Below, piece by piece: positions 6,843-16,109 of a DNA stretch of 64,000 nt. The stretch is from contig NZ_AP024325.1 of assembly GCF_018408855.1 (NCBI RefSeq), forward strand, positions 1,612,001 to 1,676,000. Direction: 5' to 3'. Within the stretch, counting starts at the first letter, position 1, and each line of letters opens with the position of its first letter. The position numbers and the translations under genes were made by a program. The notes under the pieces were generated by a model. The model was not told the origin of the DNA and did not search any database. It saw only the letters and a list, made by a program, of their open reading frames with translations. Source of the DNA: Caballeronia sp. NK8. GTDB taxonomy: Bacteria > Pseudomonadota > Gammaproteobacteria > Burkholderiales > Burkholderiaceae.

Positions 6843-9494
6843 TCATCCCAGCTGAATCAGCGCGCTGTTGAATTTGACCGTCGAGCCGTTGAACTTCACC
6901 TGCGAGGCCGTCACGCTGAAGGCGTTGGCGGCTTCCACGTTCACGTTCGTGGAGATGGTCGCGACCTTGTCCAGTCCGTCGATGGTCACCTGCGCGCCCT
7001 TCACCGACACGTTGCCGGCCGCCTGCGCCGAGAGCGCGCCGGTCGCCTTCAGGCCGAGGTCCGCGCCGGCGGTAGCCGTCAGTCCCGACACGGCCGTCAG
7101 CTTGATGGTCGCCGCGCGCGTGCCGGCGCCGTCGCCATCGACCCACGTCGTATTGGCGCCGCCGGCCTTGAGGACCACTTGCAGGCTGTCGACCTCCACG
7201 CTCGATGACACGCCCGGCCCGCTCGCCACCGACAACTCGCTGCCGAACTGCGACATGTTCAGCGTCGAGCCGATACCCGGCAACGGCAACACAGTGGCCT
7301 TGATGCCCGAAATGCCGAGTTCGATGTTGCTGGCATAGAGCGGCTTGGCCTCGCTCGCGGCGGCGATTGCCTTGGCGCCGTCGAACAGCACCTTGTGCGC
7401 GAGGATCGACGTGAGTGCGCCGCCCAGTGCGGTCTGCGCCGCCGTGACGCCATAGCTGCCCGGCGTCCACGGCGCGATCTTGCCCGAGCCGCCGCCGGCG
7501 TCGTCGGCCGCGCTGATCGCGATACCCGCGTCCAGCGCGATGGCCGCGTTCACCGCGAGACTCAGCGCGACGGCTCCCTTGATCGAGTCCTTCACACCAT
7601 CGACGGTCGTCTTGATGATCGGGTCCTGGCCGCCCGAGATCAGCACCGTTTCGGCGCCCTGCAGCTTGCCGGAGGTCTTGAGCGAAACCGTGTCGGAATC
7701 GTCGACGGTGATGCTCTTGCCCTTGTTCCAGCTGACGTTGGTGCTGAGACCAAACGACACGTTCGCGCCGAACGACGCCTTCGTGGTCATCGACGCCGAG
7801 AGCGACCCTTCGTACGACAGCGTGAGCGAATTCTTGGTCCCCGCGAACAGCGAGTTGCTCACGCCGACCGTCACGCTTTCCGAGCTGCCCGCCGTGCTGG
7901 TCCACAGGCTGCCGCCGCCGTTCACGTCGGTCGAGCCGATGCCGATCGTGCTGTTGTGAAACGGCGAATGCAGCCAGACGGCTTCCTTGCCCTTGCTGTC
8001 GGTCATGTGCAACTGATTGCCGCCCGCCGTCGCGATGCGGTTCGCCTGCGCGTTGTCCTGCGTGACGACGTTGCTGTTCTCCGAATTCGCCAGACTGCCG
8101 ACGATCACCGGCTGGTCCGGATCGCCGTCGATGAACGACAGCAGCACTTCCGCATCCTTGTGCAGCGGGAAATGCATGCCGTGATCCGTGCCCGCGTACG
8201 GCGACGCCATGCGCAGCCGCGCCGAGCTCTTGTTGGCGTTCTTGTCGGTTTTATCGAACGGCAATTGCACCTTGTACTGGCCGTACTCGTCGAGTTCGGC
8301 ATACTGGCCGTTGCCTTCGCTGTCGATGGTCGCGTTCATCGTGCCGGCCACGCGCGGCTTGGCCGTCGCGCGCTCGGGGCGGAACTGCGTCGCGGCGGCA
8401 ATCGCGCGGAAGCTGTTGCGATAGACGATTTCTCCGCCGCGCGCGCCGTCGCTGTACGGGCTCGATACGCCGTTGAGCAGCGCGCCCGCCTGCGAGCCTT
8501 CGTGATGCACTTCGGTCACGAGATAGCGGCCGTTGAAGTCATCGCGGTAATGCTGCGCGAGCGTGCAGAAATAGCCGCTGCGCAAGCCGAGCGCGGTGCC
8601 CTCGCCCGCATACACCTTGCCGCCGCAGATGAGTTCCTGCGCGCGCAACTTCGCGTAGCGGTCGCCTTCCTGCTGGTCGCGGAAGTTCTCGCCATAGAGC
8701 ATGACTTCGCCGATGCCCGCATCCGACACCGTCGCGCGCGCCTTCAGTTGCACGGCGGCCTTGCGATAGTTGTAGTCCTGCAGCACCACTTCATGCGGCA
8801 GCGGCTTCTGACGGCATACGAAGTCGCGCACCGAATCGGCGGCGAGGCCGGTGTCGAGCGAATCGTCCGGACGATACGCGACGGGCAGCGCCTCTCCGTC
8901 ATGCATGAGCTTGTCATCGATCACGACGAGCTTGTCCGCGCCGCCGGAATGATCGAAGTAGTAATAGATGCCCTCCTTCTCCAGCCAGCGCGACACGAAG
9001 TCGAGATACGTCTCCTGATACTGGCACACGAAGGTGCGCGGCCGATATGAGCCGGTGAGCTTGAATTCGTAATCGGCGGAATTCAGGCGTCCGGTTTCGA
9101 GCACGCCGCGCACGGTTTCGGTGATCGGCCGCTCGTCGAGATAGACCTCGGAGACGCGAAACAGCGACAGACGCCACAGACGCGGCACCAGCACCGCGCG
9201 ATAGAACACGTAGCCGTCCACGCGATGCAGTTGCTCGAACTCGGCGAGGATGCCGTGATACGGCGCGCGGATGCCGCCTTCCGGGCCGTAGATCACGAAC
9301 GAGGCGCGATGGCTCAGCATCGTGTCGAAGTCGATCGACGCATCGGATGACACCAGCGTGAGGACGAAGCGAAACGGCTGCGAGATCGATTCGAAGCCTT
9401 CCATTTCGACGACCGCGAACTTGTCCGCGTCAAACGCTTCCGACGTGAAATCGAAGCGCTTGTTCGCGAGCATCCGATCGGCCAGTGAGTTCAT
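6843..9494 (-). CDS. vgrG: VgrG spike protein with extended C-terminal stem
   Basis: An 883-residue VgrG (TssI), the trimeric spike at the head of the T6SS needle. The N-terminal gp27-like part runs to about residue 380 (contains YHGILAEFEQL and a VCQYQETYLDFVSRWLEKEG stretch), followed by the gp5-like OB segment (GQYKVQLPFD, SARLRMASPYAG) and a DUF2345-like region with IGIGSTDVNGG. The last 380 residues are a long Gly/Ser/Val-rich stem, interrupted at about residues 620-710 by a hydrophobic Ala-rich segment. The ATG at 9492-9494 has a CGGAG Shine-Dalgarno. A regulatory element shared with both hcp genes lies just upstream. Confidence 0.95.
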   Translation of the reverse strand: MNSLADRMLANKRFDFTSEAFDADKFAVVEMEGFESISQPFRFVLTLVSSDASIDFDTMLSHRASFVIYGPEGGIRAPYHGILAEFEQLHRVDGYVFYRAVLVPRLWRLSLFRVSEVYLDERPITETVRGVLETGRLNSADYEFKLTGSYRPRTFVCQYQETYLDFVSRWLEKEGIYYYFDHSGGADKLVVIDDKLMHDGEALPVAYRPDDSLDTGLAADSVRDFVCRQKPLPHEVVLQDYNYRKAAVQLKARATVSDAGIGEVMLYGENFRDQQEGDRYAKLRAQELICGGKVYAGEGTALGLRSGYFCTLAQHYRDDFNGRYLVTEVHHEGSQAGALLNGVSSPYSDGARGGEIVYRNSFRAIAAATQFRPERATAKPRVAGTMNATIDSEGNGQYAELDEYGQYKVQLPFDKTDKNANKSSARLRMASPYAGTDHGMHFPLHKDAEVLLSFIDGDPDQPVIVGSLANSENSNVVTQDNAQANRIATAGGNQLHMTDSKGKEAVWLHSPFHNSTIGIGSTDVNGGGSLWTSTAGSSESVTVGVSNSLFAGTKNSLTLSYEGSLSASMTTKASFGANVSFGLSTNVSWNKGKSITVDDSDTVSLKTSGKLQGAETVLISGGQDPIIKTTVDGVKDSIKGAVALSLAVNAAIALDAGIAISAADDAGGGSGKIAPWTPGSYGVTAAQTALGGALTSILAHKVLFDGAKAIAAASEAKPLYASNIELGISGIKATVLPLPGIGSTLNMSQFGSELSVASGPGVSSSVEVDSLQVVLKAGGANTTWVDGDGAGTRAATIKLTAVSGLTATAGADLGLKATGALSAQAAGNVSVKGAQVTIDGLDKVATISTNVNVEAANAFSVTASQVKFNGSTVKFNSALIQLG

Positions 9495-9539
9495 GCTGAT
9501 TCTCCGTACAGGTGATGCCTGTTATTTTTGCGGCGCTCG

Positions 9540-9576
9540 GTCACCGCGCGATTTCAACTGCGTTACGTTTGAAACA
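9540..9576 (-). promoter_or_regulatory. Conserved hcp/vgrG upstream element (vgrG copy)
   Basis: Read on the minus strand: TGTTTCA, 3 bases, GTAAC, 5 bases, TGAAAT, 5 bases, GGTGAC, and 10 bases later AAAAAT. The same string of sites lies before hcp1 and hcp2, but there the central gap is 15 bases. The element starts directly after the clpV stop codon and ends about 45 bases before the vgrG ATG, suggesting that vgrG has its own promoter. Binding factor unknown. Confidence 0.7.
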
Positions 9577-12225
9577 TCAGGCCGGCGCGCCGGGAAAGCT
9601 CACGGCGAAATCGCCGCTCTCGTTCACGTCGAGCGCCACTTCCGGCAACGCCACGCCTTCGCCCATGCGCGTGAGAAGTTCCTGCGACATCATCGGCAGC
9701 ACCGTGCCGCGCAGGATGAAATCGATGTTGCGCGCGCCCGTCTCCACTTCCGTGCAACGCGCGGCGATCTGCGCGACCACGGCATCGGTGTAGGTGAAAC
9801 GCATCTTGTTGTTGTGCGCGATGCGCTTCACGATCTTGTCGAGCTTGAGGCGCACGATGCCGGAAAGCGCGTCCGTGGCGAGCGCGAAGTACGGAATCAC
9901 CGTCATGCGCGCGAGCAGCGCGGGCTTGAAGTGATTCGACAGAATCGGCCGCACGGCTGAGAGCAGCGTCGCCGCGTCGGGCTTGTCTTCGCCCGCGGTC
10001 ATTTCGGTAATGACATCGGTCGCGAGGTTCGACGTGAGGAAGATCACCGTGTTCGAGAAGTCGATCTCCTTGCCCTCGCCGTCCGACAGCATGCCCTTGT
10101 CGAACACCTGATAGAACAGGTTCATCACGTCGAGATGCGCCTTTTCCACTTCATCGAGCAGCACGACCGAGTACGGGCGCTGGCGCACCGCTTCGGTCAG
10201 CACGCCGCCTTCGCCATAGCCGACATATCCCGGCGGCGAACCGATCAGGCGGCTCACGTTGTGCTTCTCCTGGAACTCGCTCATGTTGATGACGGTGGTG
10301 GACTTTTCGTCGCCGAACAGGATGTCCGCCACGGACAGCGCGGTCTCCGTCTTGCCGACGCCCGACGGCCCCGCGAGCAGGAACACGCCCATCGGCTGGT
10401 CCGGGTCTTTCAGGCCCGACTTGGCGGTCTTGAGCACTTCGGCGATCTGGTCCATCGCGTGGTCCTGACCACGGATGCGCGCCTTCAGCGTATCGGCCAT
10501 ACGCATCACGCTCTGCGCCTGATCGCGCAGCATCTTGCCGACGGGAATGCCGGTCCAGTCCGAGATCACGCGCGCGACCACGTCCGGATCGACATCGATG
10601 TGAACCAGCGGCTGATCGCCCTGCGCCGTCTTGAACGCAACGGCAGCGGCCGCGATCTCTTGCGACAGCGACTCCAGCGTATCGGCGCTCGCGCCGTTCG
10701 CCTTCGCTTCGTGGCGCGCCGCGCGCGCGTCGAGCAAGACGCGGGCGGCATCGCGTTGCTGCTGCCAGACGGCGCGCAGCGCTTCGGCTTGCGCATCGAG
10801 CTTCGGCAGTTCCTCATCGATTTCACGAAGGCGCGCGAGATCGACGGGCTGCTGATTGTCCGCATCGCGCTCGAGTCCGCTTTTCTCGCGTTGCAGCGCC
10901 TGAATGCGGCGCTCCGTGTTCTCCAGCACGTCGGGCTTCGCGCTTTGCAGCACCTTGACGCGCGCGCAGGCGGTGTCGAGCAGATCGACGGCCTTGTCCG
11001 GCAACTGGCGGCCCGTGATGTAACGGCTCGACAGCTCGGCCGCCGCGACGATCGCGTCGTCGCGCAGCACGACCTTGTGCACGTCCTCGTACTTCTCCTT
11101 CAGGCCGCGCAGGATCAGCACGGCGGTGTCGAGGTCCGGTTCGTCGAGCTTGACGAGCTGGAAGCGCCGCGCGAGCGCCGCGTCCTTCTCGAAGTACTTC
11201 TTGTATTCGGCCCACGTCGTGGCGGCGATGGTGCGCAACTCGCCGCGCGCGAGCGCCGGCTTCAGCAGATTGGCCGCATCGGAGGTGCCCGCCTGACCGC
11301 CCGCGCCGATCAGCGTATGCGCTTCGTCGATGAACAGGATGATCGGTTTCGCCGATGCCTTCACTTCGGTGATGACGCCCTTCAGGCGGTTCTCGAACTC
11401 GCCCTTCACGCTTGCGCCAGCCTGCAGCAGACCCATGTCGAGGCCGAGGATCGTCACGTCTCTGAGCGAATCGGGCACGTCGCCTTCGACCACGCGCAGC
11501 GCCAGCCCTTCGACGACCGCCGTCTTGCCGACGCCCGGATCGCCGACGCAGATCGGGTTGTTCTTGCGGCGGCGCGCGAGGATATCGACCATCTGGCGAA
11601 TCTCGGCGTCGCGGCCGAACACCGGATCGAGCTTGCCGGCGCGGGCCTTCTCGGTGAAGTTCTCGCAGAAGCGCGCGATCGCGCTGCCGTCGCCGCTGGC
11701 GGGCGCGGACGCATCGCTCGCGCCGTCGCCGAGCGCCTCGCGCGTGCCGGCTTCGACGGAGCCGCCGCAGACCGCATCGAACGAGCGGATCAGCGTTTCG
11801 CGGTTCAGCGCGCGCAGCGGCGCGGCGTAGTCGCCGGTCGCGTAGTACGTCGGGCGCGCGAGGAATGCGAGCAGCACCGCGCCCGAACGGATGCGCGGCT
11901 CCTGCATATCCACCGACGCGATCAGCCATGCGTCCTGCAGCAATTCGAGCAAGAGCGGCGAGAACGCGGGACGTCCGGCGTTGCCCGTCTTCATCTGTTC
12001 GAGCGACAGATTGATCGAGCGCCGCACCAGCGCCGCCTCGACGTCCTGCTGACGCAGCAGCAGCGCGATATCGGCCTGTTGATCATCGAACAGCTTGACG
12101 AGCAGATGCTCGACCGTGATCTCGTAGTGTCCGCGCGATACGCATACGCCGACGCCATCTTCGAGCGCCTGTTTGCAAAAGCCGTTGAGGCGGCCCACCA
12201 GGGGCTTCAGTTCGACCAGCAGCAT
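9577..12225 (-). CDS. clpV: T6SS sheath-recycling AAA+ ATPase TssH (ClpV)
   Basis: An 882-residue ClpB-type hexameric ATPase that disassembles the contracted TssB-TssC sheath so it can be reused. An N-terminal Clp-N domain occupies about residues 1-150, followed by AAA domain 1 with Walker A GDPGVGKT near residue 227 and FIDEAHTLIGAG as Walker B, a middle coiled-coil region, the ISDWTGIPVGKM segment near 553, and AAA domain 2 with Walker A GPSGVGKT near 618 and Walker B VVLLDEVEKAH. The frame opens 13 codons earlier, but the ATG at 12223-12225 has an AGAGGAAC ribosome site. It follows tssG after 45 bases. Confidence 0.96.
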   Translation of the reverse strand: MLLVELKPLVGRLNGFCKQALEDGVGVCVSRGHYEITVEHLLVKLFDDQQADIALLLRQQDVEAALVRRSINLSLEQMKTGNAGRPAFSPLLLELLQDAWLIASVDMQEPRIRSGAVLLAFLARPTYYATGDYAAPLRALNRETLIRSFDAVCGGSVEAGTREALGDGASDASAPASGDGSAIARFCENFTEKARAGKLDPVFGRDAEIRQMVDILARRRKNNPICVGDPGVGKTAVVEGLALRVVEGDVPDSLRDVTILGLDMGLLQAGASVKGEFENRLKGVITEVKASAKPIILFIDEAHTLIGAGGQAGTSDAANLLKPALARGELRTIAATTWAEYKKYFEKDAALARRFQLVKLDEPDLDTAVLILRGLKEKYEDVHKVVLRDDAIVAAAELSSRYITGRQLPDKAVDLLDTACARVKVLQSAKPDVLENTERRIQALQREKSGLERDADNQQPVDLARLREIDEELPKLDAQAEALRAVWQQQRDAARVLLDARAARHEAKANGASADTLESLSQEIAAAAVAFKTAQGDQPLVHIDVDPDVVARVISDWTGIPVGKMLRDQAQSVMRMADTLKARIRGQDHAMDQIAEVLKTAKSGLKDPDQPMGVFLLAGPSGVGKTETALSVADILFGDEKSTTVINMSEFQEKHNVSRLIGSPPGYVGYGEGGVLTEAVRQRPYSVVLLDEVEKAHLDVMNLFYQVFDKGMLSDGEGKEIDFSNTVIFLTSNLATDVITEMTAGEDKPDAATLLSAVRPILSNHFKPALLARMTVIPYFALATDALSGIVRLKLDKIVKRIAHNNKMRFTYTDAVVAQIAARCTEVETGARNIDFILRGTVLPMMSQELLTRMGEGVALPEVALDVNESGDFAVSFPGAPA

Positions 12226-12270
12226 GTTTGTGTTCCTCTTAGTCTTTCCAGCAACGGCCAGCAATCAGGG

Positions 12271-13254
12271 TTAGAGAGAGTAATGAACCCGGGTCGGCAG
12301 CTTCGCCTCGCCGGGATTGAGCCAGGTATCGAAGCCGAGCCGCGACCACGCGCCACGGCCCATGCGCGCCGCGCCGGCTTCGTCGTCGCGCAGCTGAAGC
12401 TCGACTTCCACGTCGAGCGGATCGGTCAGATAGAAGCGCGTGAAAAAGCGCAGGCGCGCATGCGCGCTTCCGCCCGGCAGCATCTGATGGAACAGCGTGT
12501 GCGGCACATCGGCGAATTCGATGCGGATGGCGCTTTCGTAGTCGTCGATCTCCGCGCCGAGCCACGCGTCCTCGCCCAGACAGCTTTGCTGCCGGCCGAG
12601 TTGCCAGCGCTGATCGGCGGGAATCGGCACCGCGCGCAGCACGCCGCATACAACCTTGACGTCGGCGGGCGCGAAGGCATCGGCGAGCAGCGTCTTCAGG
12701 CCGAGCGCGGAATGCGGCCGCTGATTGAAAAGGCCCGCGTAGCGCAGCAGTTCGGCGCTGCCCGGCAACAGGTCGACGCGCAGTTCCGGATCATGCAGCC
12801 CGACGAACGCGTACAGTTGATTGAGCGACGCCTCGTGCCGGTCCTCGACGATGCGCTGCTCGACGCGATACTTCGCCCATGCGTCGAACAGCAGCGGATA
12901 GAGCGCGTGATGCACGATGTCGAGAAAATCGCGCGTGACGTGGTGCCCTTCGCGCTCTTCTTCGAACAGGTCTTCGGTGTAGTACGTCGGCAGCGGCGAG
13001 GCCACGCCGTAAAGGCCGAAAAAATTCGCGGTGATGCGATAGCCGCCTTCGGGCGTCGCCTCGATGCGATCGATGTCGTTCTCGGGGAACCCGAGCCCGA
13101 GCCGCGGACGCACCCGCAGATTCTCCTGATTCAGGCCCGTGTGACGGTCGTAGAGCCGCAGCAGCCGGATCGCCTGGAAGTAGGAGTACTTCTCACCGTT
13201 GGTGAGAAGCAGCGCCTTTACAGCATCGGTTGTTGTCCGAGTCTCGGCGGCCAT
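12271..13254 (-). CDS. tssG: T6SS baseplate protein TssG
   Basis: A 327-residue TssG (VasB/ImpH) baseplate subunit, which with TssF, TssE and TssK forms the wedge around the VgrG hub. Recognisable parts are the N-terminal YSYFQAIRLL segment, the RPRLGLGFPENDID stretch and NFFGLYGVASPLPTYY, typical of the family. The frame extends further upstream, but the ATG at 13252-13254 begins the usual MAAETRTTT-like start. The gene overlaps the 3' end of tssF by 37 bases, implying coupled translation. Confidence 0.94.
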   Translation of the reverse strand: MAAETRTTTDAVKALLLTNGEKYSYFQAIRLLRLYDRHTGLNQENLRVRPRLGLGFPENDIDRIEATPEGGYRITANFFGLYGVASPLPTYYTEDLFEEEREGHHVTRDFLDIVHHALYPLLFDAWAKYRVEQRIVEDRHEASLNQLYAFVGLHDPELRVDLLPGSAELLRYAGLFNQRPHSALGLKTLLADAFAPADVKVVCGVLRAVPIPADQRWQLGRQQSCLGEDAWLGAEIDDYESAIRIEFADVPHTLFHQMLPGGSAHARLRFFTRFYLTDPLDVEVELQLRDDEAGAARMGRGAWSRLGFDTWLNPGEAKLPTRVHYSL

Positions 13255-14942
13255 TTGAATACGGTCCCTGAAAGCGTGTCTTCGAGCTCGACGCGCGTGT
13301 AGGAGTTGATGCCGGCGTAATCGGCGAGAAAGCGCTCGAGCACGCAACCGAACAGATACAGATCGCCGATCCCGGCGTAATGGTCCTCACGGCAACGAAT
13401 ACGGATCAACTGGCCGCGCTGCATGCCGCCACGGCCGACGAGGCGCGTTTCGCGCGTCGCCGTCACATCGACGATGCCTTCGATACGGCGTCGATTCGAC
13501 ATTTCCGGCCCCTGCCGTCCGGCGAACACATAGAGGCCGAGCAGCTTGCGCAGGTTGTCGGCGTTCGCGAGCGACAGCAGGTTCAGCGACACATGCGAGA
13601 GCAGGCACCACAGCAGTTCCTCGCCGGCGGGCGGGTCCTGCGCGGGCGTGATCGCGCGGATATTGGTGAAGCTCATCTGGTCGGGCGACGTGCTGGTCGG
13701 CACGTTGATATCGCCCGGTTTCAGGCCTTCCGGCAACGCGCGGTTGGTGCAGGTGACGCGAATCGACAGCGTCTCCGGCAACGGCGTTTCGGACGGCGGA
13801 TAGTTGAGCGACAGATACACGTCGCTGCCGCGCTCGACGTTCGCGCTCTTCAACGTCGTGCGATAGCTCAGCTGCGCGCCACGGCCGTCGTGACGAAACA
13901 TGCTGAACGGCTGATAGACGCGTTCCTGCGCGCGGCCCTGCTGATAGCCGAGCACCTGATCGACCGAATAGATCTGATAGTGGCGACGGTCGCGCCCTTC
14001 GGGGATCACGCGATATTCCGTCGCGCGATGATCGTGCGTGATCGGGTCCGCGACATGCGCGAACACGTTGATCGCCGGCACGATGTTGAGCGCGAAGCTC
14101 GCGGCGTCGATCTCGGGCATCCAGTCGTGCAGCGCATCGAGCGTCATCACGATGCTGAAGCTCGAACCCTTGGCGTTCGCGGTCCAGCGCCTCAGCCCGA
14201 CGATATCGATGAAGAGAAACTTCTCCGGCTGCGCGAAGAACTCCTGGATGGTGCGAAAGCCGCTCGGCGCGTGGCTCGGATACGTCAGCAGATCGGCGTC
14301 GAAGCCGCTCGTGCGCAGGTTCTTCGCGCCGAGCGCAAGCCGTTCGCCGCCGCCGCTGGAAATGCGCACGTCGGTGACGTGATTCATCAGCAGCAACAGC
14401 AGTTTCGATGCATCGACATGGCCGCCGTTCAGGAACAGGCGGATCGAGTCGCCATTCCATTGCGCGATGCTCAGGCCGCCTTCCATTTCGAAGTCGATCA
14501 TCAGCACAGGCGCGGCGCCCGCGTGGCTCAGCAGATTGACTTCGGCGATGCGCAACGGCTCGACATCGAGGTCGCAGGTGGTGCGAAAGCGGCACGCGGT
14601 GCCATCCACCGGCACTGATGCGAGTTCGGTGCCCGCGGCCACGCGCGCCGCCTGCGCGCGCGGACCCTTCGCGGCAAAGCCGATCAATGTAGATGCCGGC
14701 ACGGGCCGCAGATAATGCGGAAACAGCAAATTCGTGAGTTCCTGAACGAACTCGGGAAACTGGTCGTCGAGTTTCTGGCGCGTGAGGCCCGTGAGAAACG
14801 CGACGCCTTCGAGCAGGCGCTCGACGTCCGGATCGGCCGAGGTGCCCGAGAGCATCGGCGCGATCGCCGGATTCGCGCGCGCGAACTCGGCGGCCAGGCC
14901 TTTCAGCTTGTTCAGCTCATCCTGATAGTATCGATTGAACAT
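13218..14942 (-). CDS. tssF: T6SS baseplate protein TssF
   Basis: A 574-residue TssF (VasA/ImpG) baseplate subunit. The start MFNRYYQDELNKLK and the following FARANPAIAPML, DPDVERLLEGVAFLTG and LTNLLFPHYLRPVPA stretches are strongly characteristic. Length is typical. It acts in the cytoplasm with TssG, TssE and TssK as the wedge on which the sheath polymerises. It starts about 50 bases after the tssE stop and overlaps tssG at its end. Confidence 0.95.
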   Translation of the reverse strand: MFNRYYQDELNKLKGLAAEFARANPAIAPMLSGTSADPDVERLLEGVAFLTGLTRQKLDDQFPEFVQELTNLLFPHYLRPVPASTLIGFAAKGPRAQAARVAAGTELASVPVDGTACRFRTTCDLDVEPLRIAEVNLLSHAGAAPVLMIDFEMEGGLSIAQWNGDSIRLFLNGGHVDASKLLLLLMNHVTDVRISSGGGERLALGAKNLRTSGFDADLLTYPSHAPSGFRTIQEFFAQPEKFLFIDIVGLRRWTANAKGSSFSIVMTLDALHDWMPEIDAASFALNIVPAINVFAHVADPITHDHRATEYRVIPEGRDRRHYQIYSVDQVLGYQQGRAQERVYQPFSMFRHDGRGAQLSYRTTLKSANVERGSDVYLSLNYPPSETPLPETLSIRVTCTNRALPEGLKPGDINVPTSTSPDQMSFTNIRAITPAQDPPAGEELLWCLLSHVSLNLLSLANADNLRKLLGLYVFAGRQGPEMSNRRRIEGIVDVTATRETRLVGRGGMQRGQLIRIRCREDHYAGIGDLYLFGCVLERFLADYAGINSYTRVELEDTLSGTVFKWPPRLGQQPML

Positions 14943-14991
14943 GCGGACCGGCTCGGCTGAATCGGGAAAAGAAAAGAGTGAGCGCGTGAAA

Positions 14992-15405
14992 TCAGCCGAC
15001 GCTTACGCGGCCATTCGCGCCCACGGTCGTCGAGATGCGCAACGGAATCTCGCGGTCGTCCACTTCGAGCGTTCCTTCGAGCGCGAAGCGGATCGACAGC
15101 ACGTCGGTTTCCTCGCGGTTGAGCGTGACGCGCGGCGACTTGATGCGCGGCTCGTAGCGCAGAACCATGCGGCGTATTTCCTCTTCGATCTCGCGCGTGG
15201 AACCCATCGCGGTGGTGCCGGCAAGGTTGGTGAAATCGGGCACGCCGAATTGCGGGTCGATCTGCACGCTGCCTTGCCGGGTGTTGAGCAGCCGGCCCAG
15301 GTGATTCATCACCGAGTCGACGAGAACATCGACCTGCGTCTCGTTGGAGCGCGCTCCACCCGCACCCCAACTCGCGATTCGCTCCAGCAGCCGACGTTCT
15401 CTCAC
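14992..15405 (-). CDS. tssE: T6SS baseplate protein TssE (gp25-like)
   Basis: A 137-residue homologue of phage T4 gp25, a small baseplate subunit that starts sheath assembly. It has the expected RLLERI N-terminus, a central FGVPDFTNLAG motif, a GSTREIEEEIRRMVLRYEPRI helix and the C-terminal ISTTVGANGRV strand. It lies 32 bases downstream of hcp1 and is probably transcribed with it. Confidence 0.94.
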   Translation of the reverse strand: MRERRLLERIASWGAGGARSNETQVDVLVDSVMNHLGRLLNTRQGSVQIDPQFGVPDFTNLAGTTAMGSTREIEEEIRRMVLRYEPRIKSPRVTLNREETDVLSIRFALEGTLEVDDREIPLRISTTVGANGRVSVG

Positions 15406-15437
15406 CGTTGCCCCCGCTCAGGCATCAATCAGGACTT

Positions 15438-15926
15438 TCAGGACTTCGGGGCGAGCCACGAGTCTTCCGCTTCGATGCCGTCCGGATCGAAGGTCCACGT
15501 GATCTTCTCGTAGGTGAACGAGATGTCTTCCATGTGGCCCATCTGCTTGTTTTCCGGCGACAGGCAGTTCGGCGTCCACGACTTCATGTTGGTCAGGATC
15601 GCGTTCGACAGCTTCACGGTGTAGTACTTCTCTTCCGTGCCCTTCGGCGAGATGCGGTAGAACTCCAGCGTGACGTTCTTCATCTGCTCGCCCGAGGTCA
15701 GCGCCTGGAACAGCTTCGGCGACGACTTGTCGATTTCCTTGGTGAGCGTCATCGGCAGATGGACACGCTTGCCGGTCGGCAGGCCCGTTTGCGGGCTCTT
15801 CGGAATTTCGATCGTGTGATCGACAGCCTGGACGAGAATCTTTCCTTCGTGACCCTGAACCTTGGTCGAGCCTTCGATCTTGCCTTGATTCTGGCCTTCG
15901 AGAGTGAGGTAGCACGGCATCGGCAT
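15438..15926 (-). CDS. hcp: Hcp tube protein, copy 1
   Basis: A 162-residue Hcp (TssD), which forms hexameric rings stacked into the inner tube of the T6SS. It has the family landmarks MPMPCYL, GSTKVQGHEGKI and VDHTIEIP near the start and a C-terminal SFTYEKITWTF strand. The ATG at 15924-15926 is used because of an AGGGGAC ribosome site; the frame opens eight codons earlier. It differs from the copy at 18913-19401 by about 9 residues of 162. The shared upstream element lies 125-171 bases before the start. Confidence 0.96.
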   Translation of the reverse strand: MPMPCYLTLEGQNQGKIEGSTKVQGHEGKILVQAVDHTIEIPKSPQTGLPTGKRVHLPMTLTKEIDKSSPKLFQALTSGEQMKNVTLEFYRISPKGTEEKYYTVKLSNAILTNMKSWTPNCLSPENKQMGHMEDISFTYEKITWTFDPDGIEAEDSWLAPKS

Positions 15927-16050
15927 GATAAGTCCCCTGTTGGGTAGCAAACTATGTTGGGTTTCGGTTGTTTCGCCGTGGCCTCCTGGCCCCGGCGGTT
16001 TAGCTCAGCGCTTGTCTGCTGCGCCATGTTTCACATGTTGCGCGCGGCCC

Positions 16051-16097
16051 GTTACCGGTCGGTTTCAGTTTTCCCGCGCTGCGTTACAGATGAAACA
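16051..16097 (-). promoter_or_regulatory. Conserved hcp/vgrG upstream element (hcp1 copy)
   Basis: Minus strand: TGTTTCA, 3 bases, GTAAC, 15 bases, TGAAAC, 5 bases, GGTAAC, then 10 bases to a weak CAACAT hexamer. It lies in the tssC-hcp1 gap, so hcp1 may be transcribed separately from tssBC. All sub-sites and gaps match the hcp2 copy at 18801-18847. Confidence 0.72.
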
Positions 16098-16109
16098 CGG
16101 CTTGCGTGC

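Noticed and set aside
10135..13302. 1055-codon open frame on the plus strand opposite clpV and tssG
   Set aside because: Arg/His/Asp-rich translation typical of the antisense of GC-rich genes; the minus strand carries clear clpV and tssG.
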